Source of the DNA: Rhodoplanes serenus
GTDB taxonomy: Bacteria; Pseudomonadota; Alphaproteobacteria; Rhizobiales; Xanthobacteraceae
Direction of reading: 5' to 3'
NCBI GenBank assembly: GCA_945893145.1
Contig: CAMDDZ010000012.1
Location: forward strand, 1-64,000
Length of the DNA stretch: 64,000 nt
Below the pieces are notes generated by a model. That model did not search any database, was not told the origin of the DNA, and saw only the letters and a list, made by a program, of their open reading frames with translations. Positions 41,414 through 52,564 of the stretch are shown piece after piece (the stretch's first letter is position 1; each line of letters starts with the position of its first letter). The position numbers and the translations under genes were made by a program.

Positions 41414-44400
41414 ATGACACCTACACCGGAAGTGCCCCCACCACCACCGGACCCGGTGGATGCCTTCATTCTCTTCAATGAGAGAGAGAAAGCCGTCGAG
41501 CCGATTGTGCACGAGCTGACCGCGCGCAAGATCAGCACACATTTCTGGCGCCGCGACATCGAACCGGGGACACCATGGGAGCAGTACGAGCAATCCCGGC
41601 TGCAGACCGCCGCCGTGATCCTCGTTTTTCTGGGGAGCCACGGTTGGGGTGATACCCACCGTAAGCTGGCCATTCAGGCTCGCGAGATCGGCAAACGTCT
41701 GATTCCAGTCTTGATTGGCGATCCATCGCCACAGGCGATCGACGACGTCGAGGGAATCTTCCGCACGCTGCGCTATGTCGATCTGCGGCAGATGACGGCT
41801 TCCGGGATGGACCTGCTGCTACGCAGCATCCGCGGAGAAGCAGAGAACCGTTTCTCCGCCGTGATCCAGCGTCTCGTTGACGGAAACGAAGAGGCGCGCG
41901 CGAATGTGCTGGAAGATATCGTCCAGGGTCGAATTCCGGATCGTTTGGCACTGGCCGCGCAGCTGCGCGAGGAGATCGAGAATCGCTATGGCGTTGCCCA
42001 GGAACAGCGTTTTGACGCGGCCAAACGCGATCCCAAGAAACTACCCTCGATCCGCTCCTGGATGATGAGCGCACTCATAGCCGCCGACGCCGAAAACCCT
42101 GCGACACGGAAGCTCGTTCTCAATCATGTCTTGGAAAAGTTTGAGCCGGCCCATTACGTGCGGTTCTGGGCCGTCGCCGGGCTGCTTTACAAGAAGGCCA
42201 GCTACCTGAGGGAAGCCCTGGCCAGCGCTTCATCCGACAGTTCTCCCGACGTTAGCACGCTCGCGCAAACCATCGCCAAGGGAGACTCGCCGGAGCTACA
42301 CAACCAGCTTCGCTTCAAGCTGCTCTCCACGGATTTCCGCACCGGACCTTGGCCGGTGCTGCGGACCTTGCGTGTACTGCCGATACCGGCGCTGGCGCAG
42401 GATATCTGCGGCTTATTCGCGAAATCCAACGAGGCAACTCCGCTTGCCTACGATGCTCTATTCGCGCTCAGCCATCCCAGCATGGCGGCGATCGCAGCAC
42501 CGATCATGCGGGAGCAACTAAGACTCGATGGGGTGATCGATCTGTTAATTACGGTGCTGAGTGGAGCGGACCCCGCAGCGGTACGAAATTTCTGGGAATT
42601 GCTGGCCGCGTTTGGCGTGCCGGAGATGGACGCCGCGCTCAGGGCAGCACGACAGCGGCACCCGGAGGCTACCGAACTCATCGGTCGCCTGCGGCAGCGT
42701 TTGCAAGCCGGTGCCCCGCGCGCGAGAGAGCCGCAGACCCATGTCGCCGGTTATGCGCCGGAGACGATCGACGTCTCAAAAGACGACCTAGATATCCGCG
42801 AAGACGTGCAAACGCTGACGGCGGTTATGCTGGCCAAGGATGTCGACCCGCCGCTCGCGATTGGGTTGTTCGGTGACTGGGGCTCGGGGAAGACCTTTTT
42901 CATGGAGTCGCTCAAGGCCACGGCTGCGCAGATCGCGCGTCAAACCGTGAAGACGCCTGATTCGAAGTTCTGCGCGCATGTGGTCCCGATCGAGTTCAAC
43001 GCTTGGCACTACGCCGACACTAACCTCTGGGCAAGCCTGGCAAGCCATATCCTGGAGAGCCTGTCCGACTACGTCAGTCCACAGGCGACAGCCGAACAAA
43101 AGCAGACGCGGCTGAACGAACAGCACAAGGTAGCCACGAAGCGAGCGGCCGAGATCGAAGAGGAAACGAAACGGTGCGAAAAGGAGATCAACGATAAGCA
43201 GCAAGAGCTGCAGAAGCTCCAGCATGAGCGGCAGCAAAAGGAACTCACGCTGCACGACTTGGAGCTAGGTGATCTCCAGGAACTCATGGCCGACGAGCCG
43301 GGGCTGAAAGCAAACGTCCAGAGCGCATTGAACGATATAGGGCTCCCGGTAGTCGTCAGCAGCGCGGCCGATCTCACCCAAGCGGTCGCGGAGGTACGGA
43401 GCCTTCGCGGCCGTGTCACCGCGTTGGCGGCGGGGTTATTTCGGGGCGAGAACTGGGTTCTGGCGTTGGCCTTACTTACTCTTGTTCTCGTGTTTCCTCT
43501 TGCAATCGGCTGGTTGATTGCCCTGGTCCAGCCGGACCTGAAGGCGATCGGAGCGATCGTCGGGGAAATTGCGGCCCTCCTCGTGAGCAGCGCAACGCTG
43601 CTCCGACAAGCGGCAAAATATGTGGAAGAACCAATTCGTAAGATCGAGCAAGCCAAGGCGCGTGTGGATGCCCTGCTTGCAAAGAAACGTAGCGTGCTCA
43701 GCCAGGCCGAGATTACTCTGCAAAGCGACCTGTCCTCATTGCAAGCAAAGCAGAATACTGCAGCGGCGAACCTCGTTGAAGCTACTGCCCAGGTCCAAGA
43801 GCTTGAGAAACAGATCGAGATTCTGCTGGATAGCGGAACGCTGGCACGGTTCCTCACCGACCGTAGCGCATCCGATGACTACCGCAAGCATCTCGGATTG
43901 ATCTCGACCATTCGGCGCGATTTCAAGACCCTGACCGAGCGCCTCGTTGCGTCCGGCAAGACTAAGCAAGGAATGCCGGTGGATCGGATCGTGCTCTATG
44001 TTGACGATCTAGACCGCTGCCCCGCCGGGAAGGTGGTCGAGGTGCTGCAGGCGGTGCATCTGCTGCTGGCCTACAAGCTGTTTGTCGTGGTGGTGGCGGT
44101 AGACCCGCGCTGGCTCTCGCACGCCTTGACCGACACGTTCGGAGCGCTTGCCGGGAACCGGAACACAATACCTGACCTGGACATGGCGACGCCGCAGAAT
44201 TACCTTGAGAAGATATTTCAAATTCCGTTCAGCCTCCGGCCTATGACGGAAGCAGGCTACGCGAAGCTCGTGCATCATCTCTTTGGAGTGGAGCAAGCTG
44301 GGAACACAGCGCCTCCGCCTCAAGCGCGTCAAAAGGACGGTCCCGACCAGCCGTCCATACCAACGCCCATCCCTCTGCAACCGCGAAATATCCAAGATGC

Positions 44401-44974
44401 TCGGACGGATAGCCCAGACAATCGGCCTACTGGCGCCCTTGATCTCACGTCCTCGCCGCCCGACCCGCCGGAGTCGGCGGCTCAGGAGCTTACGATCCAC
44501 GACGAGGCGCTGGTCATCCGGCAGGTGGAGGCGGATTTCGCCGCCAAGCTCTTCGCATTTATGCCCACACCACGTGCGACGAAGCGATTCACGAATATCT
44601 ATCGTATGCTGAAAGCACCAATTGCGCCGGAGGAACTCCCCACGTTCGAAGGTACCGAGAACGCGCCAGGGACATTCCAGGTCCCGATGCTGCTTTTGGC
44701 GATCCTGGTCGGAATGCCTCAACAGGCAACGGCTCTGTTCCCGGAAATCCTGCGTCGGGCACGTAACGGTGAGGATCCTATGAGAGATCTGGCCACCAGT
44801 CTCGGCGAAGGCGCGTCCAACGCGTTCATGGAGAGGATTGCCGATATTGCAGATGCGCCCACATTCCCACGAAGCCTCGATGTGTTTTCCTACTGGGGGC
44901 CGCGCGTAGCGAGATTTTCTTTCGAGGTTGGGCGGACCACTAAGCCGGGCTACGTTACCTCGGCGAGAAAGTAA
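41414..44974 (+). CDS. TIR-like / KAP-family P-loop NTPase
   Basis: 1186 residues. After a proline-rich start, residues about 14-105 form a TIR-like domain (VDAFILFNEREKAVEPIV, PGTPWEQYEQS, ILVFLGSHGWGD). A helical region follows (about 140-440), then a KAP NTPase: Walker A GDWGSGKT (487-494), EFNAWHY (527-533), coiled coils (about 560-620 and 735-805) around two transmembrane helices (about 681-705 and 711-730), Walker B IVLYVDDLDRC (859-869) and VVAVDPRWLSHAL. KAP proteins are inner-membrane NTPases often found in defence islands. The usual TIR catalytic Glu is not evident (GDTHRKLAIQ). The frame is open back into the tRNA, but ATG 41414 is the first start outside it; its ribosome site is weak. 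Confidence 0.83.
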   Translation: MTPTPEVPPPPPDPVDAFILFNEREKAVEPIVHELTARKISTHFWRRDIEPGTPWEQYEQSRLQTAAVILVFLGSHGWGDTHRKLAIQAREIGKRLIPVLIGDPSPQAIDDVEGIFRTLRYVDLRQMTASGMDLLLRSIRGEAENRFSAVIQRLVDGNEEARANVLEDIVQGRIPDRLALAAQLREEIENRYGVAQEQRFDAAKRDPKKLPSIRSWMMSALIAADAENPATRKLVLNHVLEKFEPAHYVRFWAVAGLLYKKASYLREALASASSDSSPDVSTLAQTIAKGDSPELHNQLRFKLLSTDFRTGPWPVLRTLRVLPIPALAQDICGLFAKSNEATPLAYDALFALSHPSMAAIAAPIMREQLRLDGVIDLLITVLSGADPAAVRNFWELLAAFGVPEMDAALRAARQRHPEATELIGRLRQRLQAGAPRAREPQTHVAGYAPETIDVSKDDLDIREDVQTLTAVMLAKDVDPPLAIGLFGDWGSGKTFFMESLKATAAQIARQTVKTPDSKFCAHVVPIEFNAWHYADTNLWASLASHILESLSDYVSPQATAEQKQTRLNEQHKVATKRAAEIEEETKRCEKEINDKQQELQKLQHERQQKELTLHDLELGDLQELMADEPGLKANVQSALNDIGLPVVVSSAADLTQAVAEVRSLRGRVTALAAGLFRGENWVLALALLTLVLVFPLAIGWLIALVQPDLKAIGAIVGEIAALLVSSATLLRQAAKYVEEPIRKIEQAKARVDALLAKKRSVLSQAEITLQSDLSSLQAKQNTAAANLVEATAQVQELEKQIEILLDSGTLARFLTDRSASDDYRKHLGLISTIRRDFKTLTERLVASGKTKQGMPVDRIVLYVDDLDRCPAGKVVEVLQAVHLLLAYKLFVVVVAVDPRWLSHALTDTFGALAGNRNTIPDLDMATPQNYLEKIFQIPFSLRPMTEAGYAKLVHHLFGVEQAGNTAPPPQARQKDGPDQPSIPTPIPLQPRNIQDARTDSPDNRPTGALDLTSSPPDPPESAAQELTIHDEALVIRQVEADFAAKLFAFMPTPRATKRFTNIYRMLKAPIAPEELPTFEGTENAPGTFQVPMLLLAILVGMPQQATALFPEILRRARNGEDPMRDLATSLGEGASNAFMERIADIADAPTFPRSLDVFSYWGPRVARFSFEVGRTTKPGYVTSARK

Positions 44975-45095
44975 TCATAATTTAGAAAAGCCAACCTCGC
45001 CGTAGTTTGACAGAGACTGGTTCGCAGCAGACTACATCCACCGCCACCCTGCTTGGCGCTGGCGCGCATCGCAGGGCCACCACCGGGAGGAATAC

Positions 45096-45878
45096 GTGCT
45101 CGAGCTCTACCACGGCGGGCTGACGACCTGCTCCAAGCAAGTGCGCCACTGCCTGCGTGAGAAGGGACTGGCCTACACGAGTCGTTATGTGGAGCTGCTG
45201 CGCCACGACAACCTGAGCCCCGATTACCTCAAACTCAATCCCAACGGCGTGGTGCCGACGCTCGTGCACGACGGCACGCCGATCATCAACTCGTTCTGCA
45301 TCAACGAATATATCGAGGACGCTTTCCCGGAGCGGCCGTTGCGCCCGGCCGATCCCAAGGAGCGCGCGCGGATGCGCTACTGGGCCTGGACCGCGGATGA
45401 AATCCATCACGAGGTTGCGCGGCTAAGCTACGCGCGCATGTTGCAGCGGGGCATGAGCGACATGAGTCCCGAGGATCAGCAATTCATGCTCGACTCGACG
45501 CCGGTGCCGGAGCGGCGCGATCGCTGGCGCGTCTTGATCAAAGGCGGCCATTCGGACGAGCAGATTGCGGCGGGGCTCGACAGCGTGATGTTCGTGTTCG
45601 GCCGGATGGACGAGGAATTGGCCGAACGCGGGCCGTGGCTCGCGGGCTCAACGTTCTCGCTCGGCGACATCAACATGCTGGCGATCGTGCACCGCATCTC
45701 GCAGCTTTTCCCGGATCGGCTCGACCGCGCCAAATTCCCGCGCCTGATGGATTGGTGGGACCGCTGCATGGCGCGGCCCGCCGCGAAACAGGTCTACGCT
45801 GACGGCACCGATGAGACGCCGAAGCGTCCGGCCAAGAAGTCGGTTGCGGGAATCCGGGAGTATCGGGTCGGCGCTTAG
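45096..45878 (+). CDS. Glutathione S-transferase-family protein
   Basis: 260 residues from GTG 45096, with GGGAGG five to six bases upstream. Thioredoxin-fold N-domain ELYHGGLTTCSKQVRHCLREKG with a Ser/Cys active-site segment (TTCSKQ), the glutathione-contact stretch NPNGVVPTLVHDG and all-helical C-domain with AGSTFSLGDINMLAIVHR. Such enzymes conjugate, isomerise or dehalogenate using glutathione. The C-terminal stretch after about 230 is basic and extra. Convergent with the TIM-barrel gene, overlapping it by four bases at the stops. Substrate unknown. Confidence 0.87.
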   Translation: MLELYHGGLTTCSKQVRHCLREKGLAYTSRYVELLRHDNLSPDYLKLNPNGVVPTLVHDGTPIINSFCINEYIEDAFPERPLRPADPKERARMRYWAWTADEIHHEVARLSYARMLQRGMSDMSPEDQQFMLDSTPVPERRDRWRVLIKGGHSDEQIAAGLDSVMFVFGRMDEELAERGPWLAGSTFSLGDINMLAIVHRISQLFPDRLDRAKFPRLMDWWDRCMARPAAKQVYADGTDETPKRPAKKSVAGIREYRVGA

Positions 45879-46705
45879 ACCACGGTCCGGTGCCGCTTCA
45901 GGCAAGTCCGCAGCACCTCGTCGGGATCGCGCTTCCACCAGTCCTGCGCCGAGAAGATTTCGACGTCGATCAGGCCCGAGTAGCCGGTCGCCTCCACCAT
46001 GGCGCGGATGTGGCGCAGATCGATCACGCCATCGCCCGGCATGCCGCGGTCGAGCAGCAGGTCCTTGGTCGGCACCAGCCAGTCGCACACGTGATAGGTG
46101 ATGATGCGCTTGCCGGCGCGCTGGGTCTGGGCGGCCAGGTCCGGGTCCCACCACACGTGATAGACGTCGTAGGCGATGCCGAGCCCCTCGCCCAATTCGT
46201 CGCAAAGATCGGTGGCGTGCGCCAGCGTGTTCACGCAGGCACGGTCGGCGGCGTACATCGGATGCAGTGGCTCAATCGCAAGCGGCACGCCAGCCGCGCG
46301 CGCGTAGGGCAGCAGCGCCGCGAGCCCATCACGCACCTGCGCGTGCGCGCCGCCCAAGTCTTTCGAGCCCTTCGGCAACCCGCCCGCGATCAGCACCAGG
46401 CAACGCGCGCCGATGGCCGCGGCTTCATCGACGGCGCGCTTGTTGTCGTCGAGCACCGTTTGCCGTCCGGCCGCGTCGGCGGCCGGGAACATGCCGCCCC
46501 GGCACAAGCACGACACATCGATCTGGGCATCGCGGATCAGCTTGCCGGCCTTTTGGAGTCCGGCCGCCTGTACGATGTCGCGCCACGGCGCAATGGCTGA
46601 AATTCCGGCACGCGCGCAGCCATCGACCAGTTGCTCGAGCGTCCAGGTTTTCACCGTCGCGGAATTGATCGCCAGCAGCCTGCTATCGTTCGACAGGTCA
46701 CGCAT
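45875..46705 (-). CDS. TIM-barrel sugar isomerase/epimerase-like
   Basis: 276 residues of the AP-endonuclease-2/xylose-isomerase-like barrel: LAINSATVKTWTLEQLVDGC, PLAIEPLHPMYAADRACV (metal Glu and His), YDVYHVWWDPDL, TYHVCDWLVPT, GDGVIDLRHIRAMVEATG, IDVEIFS. It probably isomerises or epimerises a keto-sugar or inosose. It begins on the last base of the DUF993 gene stop region (shared base 46705), so the two are coupled in the operon 50411 to 45875. Confidence 0.86.
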   Translation of the reverse strand: MRDLSNDSRLLAINSATVKTWTLEQLVDGCARAGISAIAPWRDIVQAAGLQKAGKLIRDAQIDVSCLCRGGMFPAADAAGRQTVLDDNKRAVDEAAAIGARCLVLIAGGLPKGSKDLGGAHAQVRDGLAALLPYARAAGVPLAIEPLHPMYAADRACVNTLAHATDLCDELGEGLGIAYDVYHVWWDPDLAAQTQRAGKRIITYHVCDWLVPTKDLLLDRGMPGDGVIDLRHIRAMVEATGYSGLIDVEIFSAQDWWKRDPDEVLRTCLKRHRTVV

Positions 46706-47868
46706 CAGGCGGCGACGCCTCGCACCGCCATCACGGTGCGCATGCGGGCTGCGGCTTTCTCCGGGTCGGCCAGCAGGCTCGCCGCGTCGGCAAGCCGGAA
46801 CAGCTCAGCCAGGTGCAGCGTCGAGCGCGCACTCTCCTGCCCGCCCACCATGGTGAAGTGGTTTTGCAGGCCGTTGAGATAGGCCATGAACACGACGCCG
46901 GTCTTATAGAAGCGCGTCGGCGCCTTAAAGATGTGGCGCGACAGCGGCACCGTCGCCGCAAAGATTTCGTGGAACGTGCTGCGATCGCCGCGCGTCAGCG
47001 CGCCGAGCGCCGCGGCTGCCGCCGGCGCGATCACGTCGAAGATGCCAAGCAGCGCATCGGAATAGCCCTTGTCGTCGCCTTCGATCAGTTCGGCGTAATT
47101 GAAGTCGTCGCCGGTATACATGCGCACGCCCTGCGCCAGCCGGCGGCGCATGACGATCTCCTTGTCCTTGTCGAGCAGCGAGATTTTCACGCCGTCGACC
47201 TTGGTGGCGTTGTCGGCCACCACGTCGAGCGCAACCGCCATGGCGGCGTGATGATCGGCATAGCCCCAGTAACCGGCAAGCGCGGGGTCGAACATCTCGC
47301 CGAGCCAATGGATGATCACCGGCTGCTTCACCTGACCGAGGATGCGGCTATAGACCTTGGCGTAGTCGTCGGGCGAGCGCGCGGCCTTCACCAGCGCGCG
47401 GCTCGCCATCAGCACGATGCGCCCGCCGAGCTTCTCGATCGCGGCGCACTGCTCCTCGTAGGCGCGAATGACGTCATCGACGCTGACGCTGGCCGACGGC
47501 GCCAGATGATCGGTGCCGGCGCCGTTGCCGAGCAACGCGCCTGGAAAATCCTTGGCCGCATCGATGCTGCGGCGGATCAATTCGAGCGAGGTCGGCCAGT
47601 CCATGCCCATGCCGCGCTGGGCGGTGTCCATCGCCTCGGCGACGCCCAGACCGAGCGACCAGATATGGCGGCGGAATGCGATCGTGGTGTCCCAATCGAT
47701 GGCCGAATCCACCCAAGGGTCGCGGTCGGCCAGCGGATCGGCGACCACGTGCGCCGCCGCATAAGCAATGCGGTTGAACGGCGGCTGGGCTGCCGGAAAT
47801 TTCTTCGCGGGTTTGGTGGTGTAGGCCGCGAGCTGGCCACCAGCGGTGGGGAGATTGAGCGTTGGCAA
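46705..47868 (-). CDS. DUF993 family protein (aldolase-like)
   Basis: 387 residues of DUF993, a family with dihydrodipicolinate-synthase-like barrel features (GGRIVLMASRALVKA, PVIIHWLGEMFDPALAGYWG, DGVKISLLDKDKEI with a candidate Schiff-base lysine). It starts with TTG 47868, preceded by GAGGTG six bases upstream; no ATG is better placed. Lies with Gfo/Idh/MocA, MFS and TIM-barrel genes, suggesting it cleaves an oxidised sugar or polyol intermediate. Exact reaction unknown. Confidence 0.82.
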   Translation of the reverse strand: MPTLNLPTAGGQLAAYTTKPAKKFPAAQPPFNRIAYAAAHVVADPLADRDPWVDSAIDWDTTIAFRRHIWSLGLGVAEAMDTAQRGMGMDWPTSLELIRRSIDAAKDFPGALLGNGAGTDHLAPSASVSVDDVIRAYEEQCAAIEKLGGRIVLMASRALVKAARSPDDYAKVYSRILGQVKQPVIIHWLGEMFDPALAGYWGYADHHAAMAVALDVVADNATKVDGVKISLLDKDKEIVMRRRLAQGVRMYTGDDFNYAELIEGDDKGYSDALLGIFDVIAPAAAAALGALTRGDRSTFHEIFAATVPLSRHIFKAPTRFYKTGVVFMAYLNGLQNHFTMVGGQESARSTLHLAELFRLADAASLLADPEKAAARMRTVMAVRGVAA

Positions 47869-47932
47869 GACAGCACCTCGCGATCAGCGCTTGAAGCAGA
47901 GTCCGTTGGCCTCGTGATTGGCGACATCCATA

Positions 47933-49228
47933 TTACACATCTTCGGCGCGACGCGGCGGAATGGCTGCGAGCGCGGCGATCACGCCCAGGCCCGCAAGCG
48001 CCGACAAACAGTGCAGCGAAACCGTGTAGGTGCCGGTCCAGTCGTACAGCACACCGGACAACAGCGGTCCGGCCGCCTGCGCCAGCACCTGCGCCGAGAG
48101 CGCATAGCCGCGGATGGCGCCATAGTTCGTCCGCCCGAAATACTGAGCCCACGCGACCGGCGTCAGCGTCAGCATGGCACCGTTTCCCAGACCGAACAGG
48201 CCGGCGGCGACAAAGCTGTCCTGGGCCGAGGCAACGCCCGGCAGCATCAGCGTGCCCGCCAGCATGAACGCAGCCGCAACCGCCAGTGGGAAACGATAGG
48301 GCAGCCGTCCTGGGATGAATCCGCACGCGGCCGTCCCCAGCATCGACATCAACGAGAAGCCGCTGACGACGAACGCCGCCATGGTCGGATCAAGGCCGCG
48401 CCCGATCAGGTGCGACGCCTGATGCAGGCTGACGCCGGCCTGCACCGGGTAGACCATCATGGTGTAGAGCATCAGAAGCCAGAACGCCGGCGTGCGGATC
48501 GCCTGACTGCGCGAAAAGCGCGGCTCGATCGCAGGAGCGGCAGCGATATCGCCGGAAGCCGCAAGCGCAACACGATCGGGCTCGAGCCCCATGTCCTCCG
48601 GCCGGCGCACCAGGAACAGCCAGACCGGTACGAAGCCCACGAACAGCACGACCAAGCCGAGCGCGAGCCAACCGGCGCGCCAGCCATCGTGCAGCATGGC
48701 GAATTGCGCGATCAGCGGCATCGCCACAAGCCCGAACATCTGCGCCAGGTTGACGACCGAGGCCGCGACGGTCCGGCGCGCCACGAACCAGTTGTTCAGC
48801 GCGCCGTAGATGCCGAGCTCGAACGGGCCCGCCCAATTCATCCGCGCGATGCAGAACAGCAGATAGAACACCAAAAGCGACGGCGTCAGCGACAGCAGCA
48901 GCAACGCCACGCCGTTCACCAGAATCGCGACGCACAGCACCAGCCGCGAGCCGCGGCGGTCGAGCAGCGGCCCGATCAGCGGCGAGACCATCGCGGCCAG
49001 CAGACCGCCGAGCGAAACCGCACCGGACAGTGCGGTGCGCGACCAGCCGAACTCGCGTGTCAGCGGCTCGACGAACACCGACAAGGTTGCGACCGCAGGC
49101 CCCTGGCGTGCGAACCCGGCGCAGCACAAGCACGCCAGCACGACCCACCCGTAATAGATCGGCAGCGCCGCCGCGACCGCGCGCGGCAGCGACTGTCCGG
49201 CCGGCACCCTGCCTTGGGTCTCGTTCAC
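47933..49228 (-). CDS. MFS transporter
   Basis: 431 residues, about 12 helices, of the same monocarboxylate-type branch as 6880-8151 (PIYYGWVVLACLCCAGFAR, FVEPLTREFGWSR, and loop motif DRRGSR). It starts 31 bases after the oxidoreductase gene and is followed 64 bases later by DUF993, so it is the carrier of the operon. Probably imports the sugar acid or polyol degraded by its neighbours. Confidence 0.86.
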   Translation of the reverse strand: MNETQGRVPAGQSLPRAVAAALPIYYGWVVLACLCCAGFARQGPAVATLSVFVEPLTREFGWSRTALSGAVSLGGLLAAMVSPLIGPLLDRRGSRLVLCVAILVNGVALLLLSLTPSLLVFYLLFCIARMNWAGPFELGIYGALNNWFVARRTVAASVVNLAQMFGLVAMPLIAQFAMLHDGWRAGWLALGLVVLFVGFVPVWLFLVRRPEDMGLEPDRVALAASGDIAAAPAIEPRFSRSQAIRTPAFWLLMLYTMMVYPVQAGVSLHQASHLIGRGLDPTMAAFVVSGFSLMSMLGTAACGFIPGRLPYRFPLAVAAAFMLAGTLMLPGVASAQDSFVAAGLFGLGNGAMLTLTPVAWAQYFGRTNYGAIRGYALSAQVLAQAAGPLLSGVLYDWTGTYTVSLHCLSALAGLGVIAALAAIPPRRAEDV

Positions 49229-49259
49229 GGCTTCAAGCGGGCGACAGGCCGCGCGGCCG

Positions 49260-50411
49260 TCACACCTTCAGCGCCGGAATGTCGATCCAGCGCCGCTCCT
49301 TCCAGCTCTTGTGGGCGGCTTCGACGAGTTGAAGGCCCTTGGCGCCTTCGAGCAGCGTCCATTTGAACGGCGTGTCTTCGTACAAGTGCCGGATGAACAT
49401 CTCCCACTCGACCTTGAAGCCGTTGTCGTAAGTGCCGAGCCCCGGCACGTCCTGCCAGGTCTCGAAGAATCGGATCGGCTGCGGCACGTCGGGATTCCAA
49501 ACCGGCCGCGGCGTGTTGACCCGCGCCTGGCTCCAGCAGTTCTGCAAGCCCGCCACCGCCGAGCCGAGCGTGCCATCGACGTGGAACGTTACGAGGTCGT
49601 CGCGCCGCACGCGCGTGCACCACGACATATTGATGTGCGCGATCGCGCCGCCCTTGAGCTGGAACGTCGCATAGGCCGCGTCGTCCACATCGTTGGTGTA
49701 GGTTTTGCCGCTCTCATCCACGCGCTTCGGGATGTGGGTGGCGCCGAGGCAGGTCACGCTCTCGACATCGCCGAACAGATTGTCGAGCACGTAGCGCCAA
49801 TGGCAGACCATATCGAGGATGATGCCGCCACCTTCGGCCTTCTTGTAGTTCCACGACGGCCGCTGCGCGGGCTGCCAGTCGCCTTCGAACACCCAATAAC
49901 CGAAATCACCGCGAACGCTGAGGATGCGGCCGAAAAAGCCGGAATCGATCAGCAGCTTCAGCTTGAGCAGGCCGGGCAGGAACAGCTTGTCCTGCACCAC
50001 GCCATGTTTGACGCCGGCCTTTTTGGCGACGCGCACCAGATCGAGCGCGTCCTTGAGCGTCTCCGATACCGGCTTCTCGCAATAGATGTGCTTGCCGGCC
50101 TTCATCGCCTTTTTCAGCAATTCGGCACGCATCTGGGTGGTGGCGGCGTCGAAGAACAGCGTGTCTTTCTTGTCCTTGAGCGCCTTGTCGAGATCGGTGG
50201 TCCAGCGCGTAACGCCGTGCTGCTTGGCGAGCTTCTCCACCCGTTCGGCATTGCGCCCAACCAGGATCGGGTCGGGCATCACCCGGTCGCCGTTTTGCAG
50301 CGCCACCCCGCCCTGGTTGCGGATCGCCACGATCGAGCGGATCAGGTGCTGGTTCATGCCCATGCGCCCGGTGACGCCGTTCATGATGATGCCAAGCCGC
50401 TGTTGCGCCAT
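49260..50411 (-). CDS. Gfo/Idh/MocA-family oxidoreductase
   Basis: 383 residues from ATG 50411 (GGGGGT upstream; an earlier in-frame ATG would add 14 residues unlike the family). NAD-binding start GIIMNGVTGRMGMNQHLIR, VGRNAERVEKLAKQHG and the family hallmark HIYCEKPVSETLKDALDL with its catalytic Lys. C-domain GDWQPAQRPSWNYKKAEGGGIILDMVCHWRY has the usual metal/sugar-contact positions. It oxidises a sugar, inositol-like or sugar-acid hydroxyl. First gene of the operon running to 45875, divergent from hyuA. Confidence 0.87.
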   Translation of the reverse strand: MAQQRLGIIMNGVTGRMGMNQHLIRSIVAIRNQGGVALQNGDRVMPDPILVGRNAERVEKLAKQHGVTRWTTDLDKALKDKKDTLFFDAATTQMRAELLKKAMKAGKHIYCEKPVSETLKDALDLVRVAKKAGVKHGVVQDKLFLPGLLKLKLLIDSGFFGRILSVRGDFGYWVFEGDWQPAQRPSWNYKKAEGGGIILDMVCHWRYVLDNLFGDVESVTCLGATHIPKRVDESGKTYTNDVDDAAYATFQLKGGAIAHINMSWCTRVRRDDLVTFHVDGTLGSAVAGLQNCWSQARVNTPRPVWNPDVPQPIRFFETWQDVPGLGTYDNGFKVEWEMFIRHLYEDTPFKWTLLEGAKGLQLVEAAHKSWKERRWIDIPALKV

Positions 50412-50512
50412 GCTGGTGACCCCCGATTGATGTTCCTTCCGATATTGCCACATTGATGCGCGGGGTAGGCAACGATAATGTCGGCCCGCACATCCTCCCT
50501 CGAAGCGTGCTC

Positions 50513-52560
<2,048 letters not shown>

Positions 52561-52564
<4 letters not shown>

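Noticed and set aside
44975-45095. Possible direct repeat of the tRNA 3' end marking an integrated element
   Set aside because: I compared the tRNA tail with the sequence just after the KAP gene and found no convincing copy; integrase and other mobile genes are absent as well.
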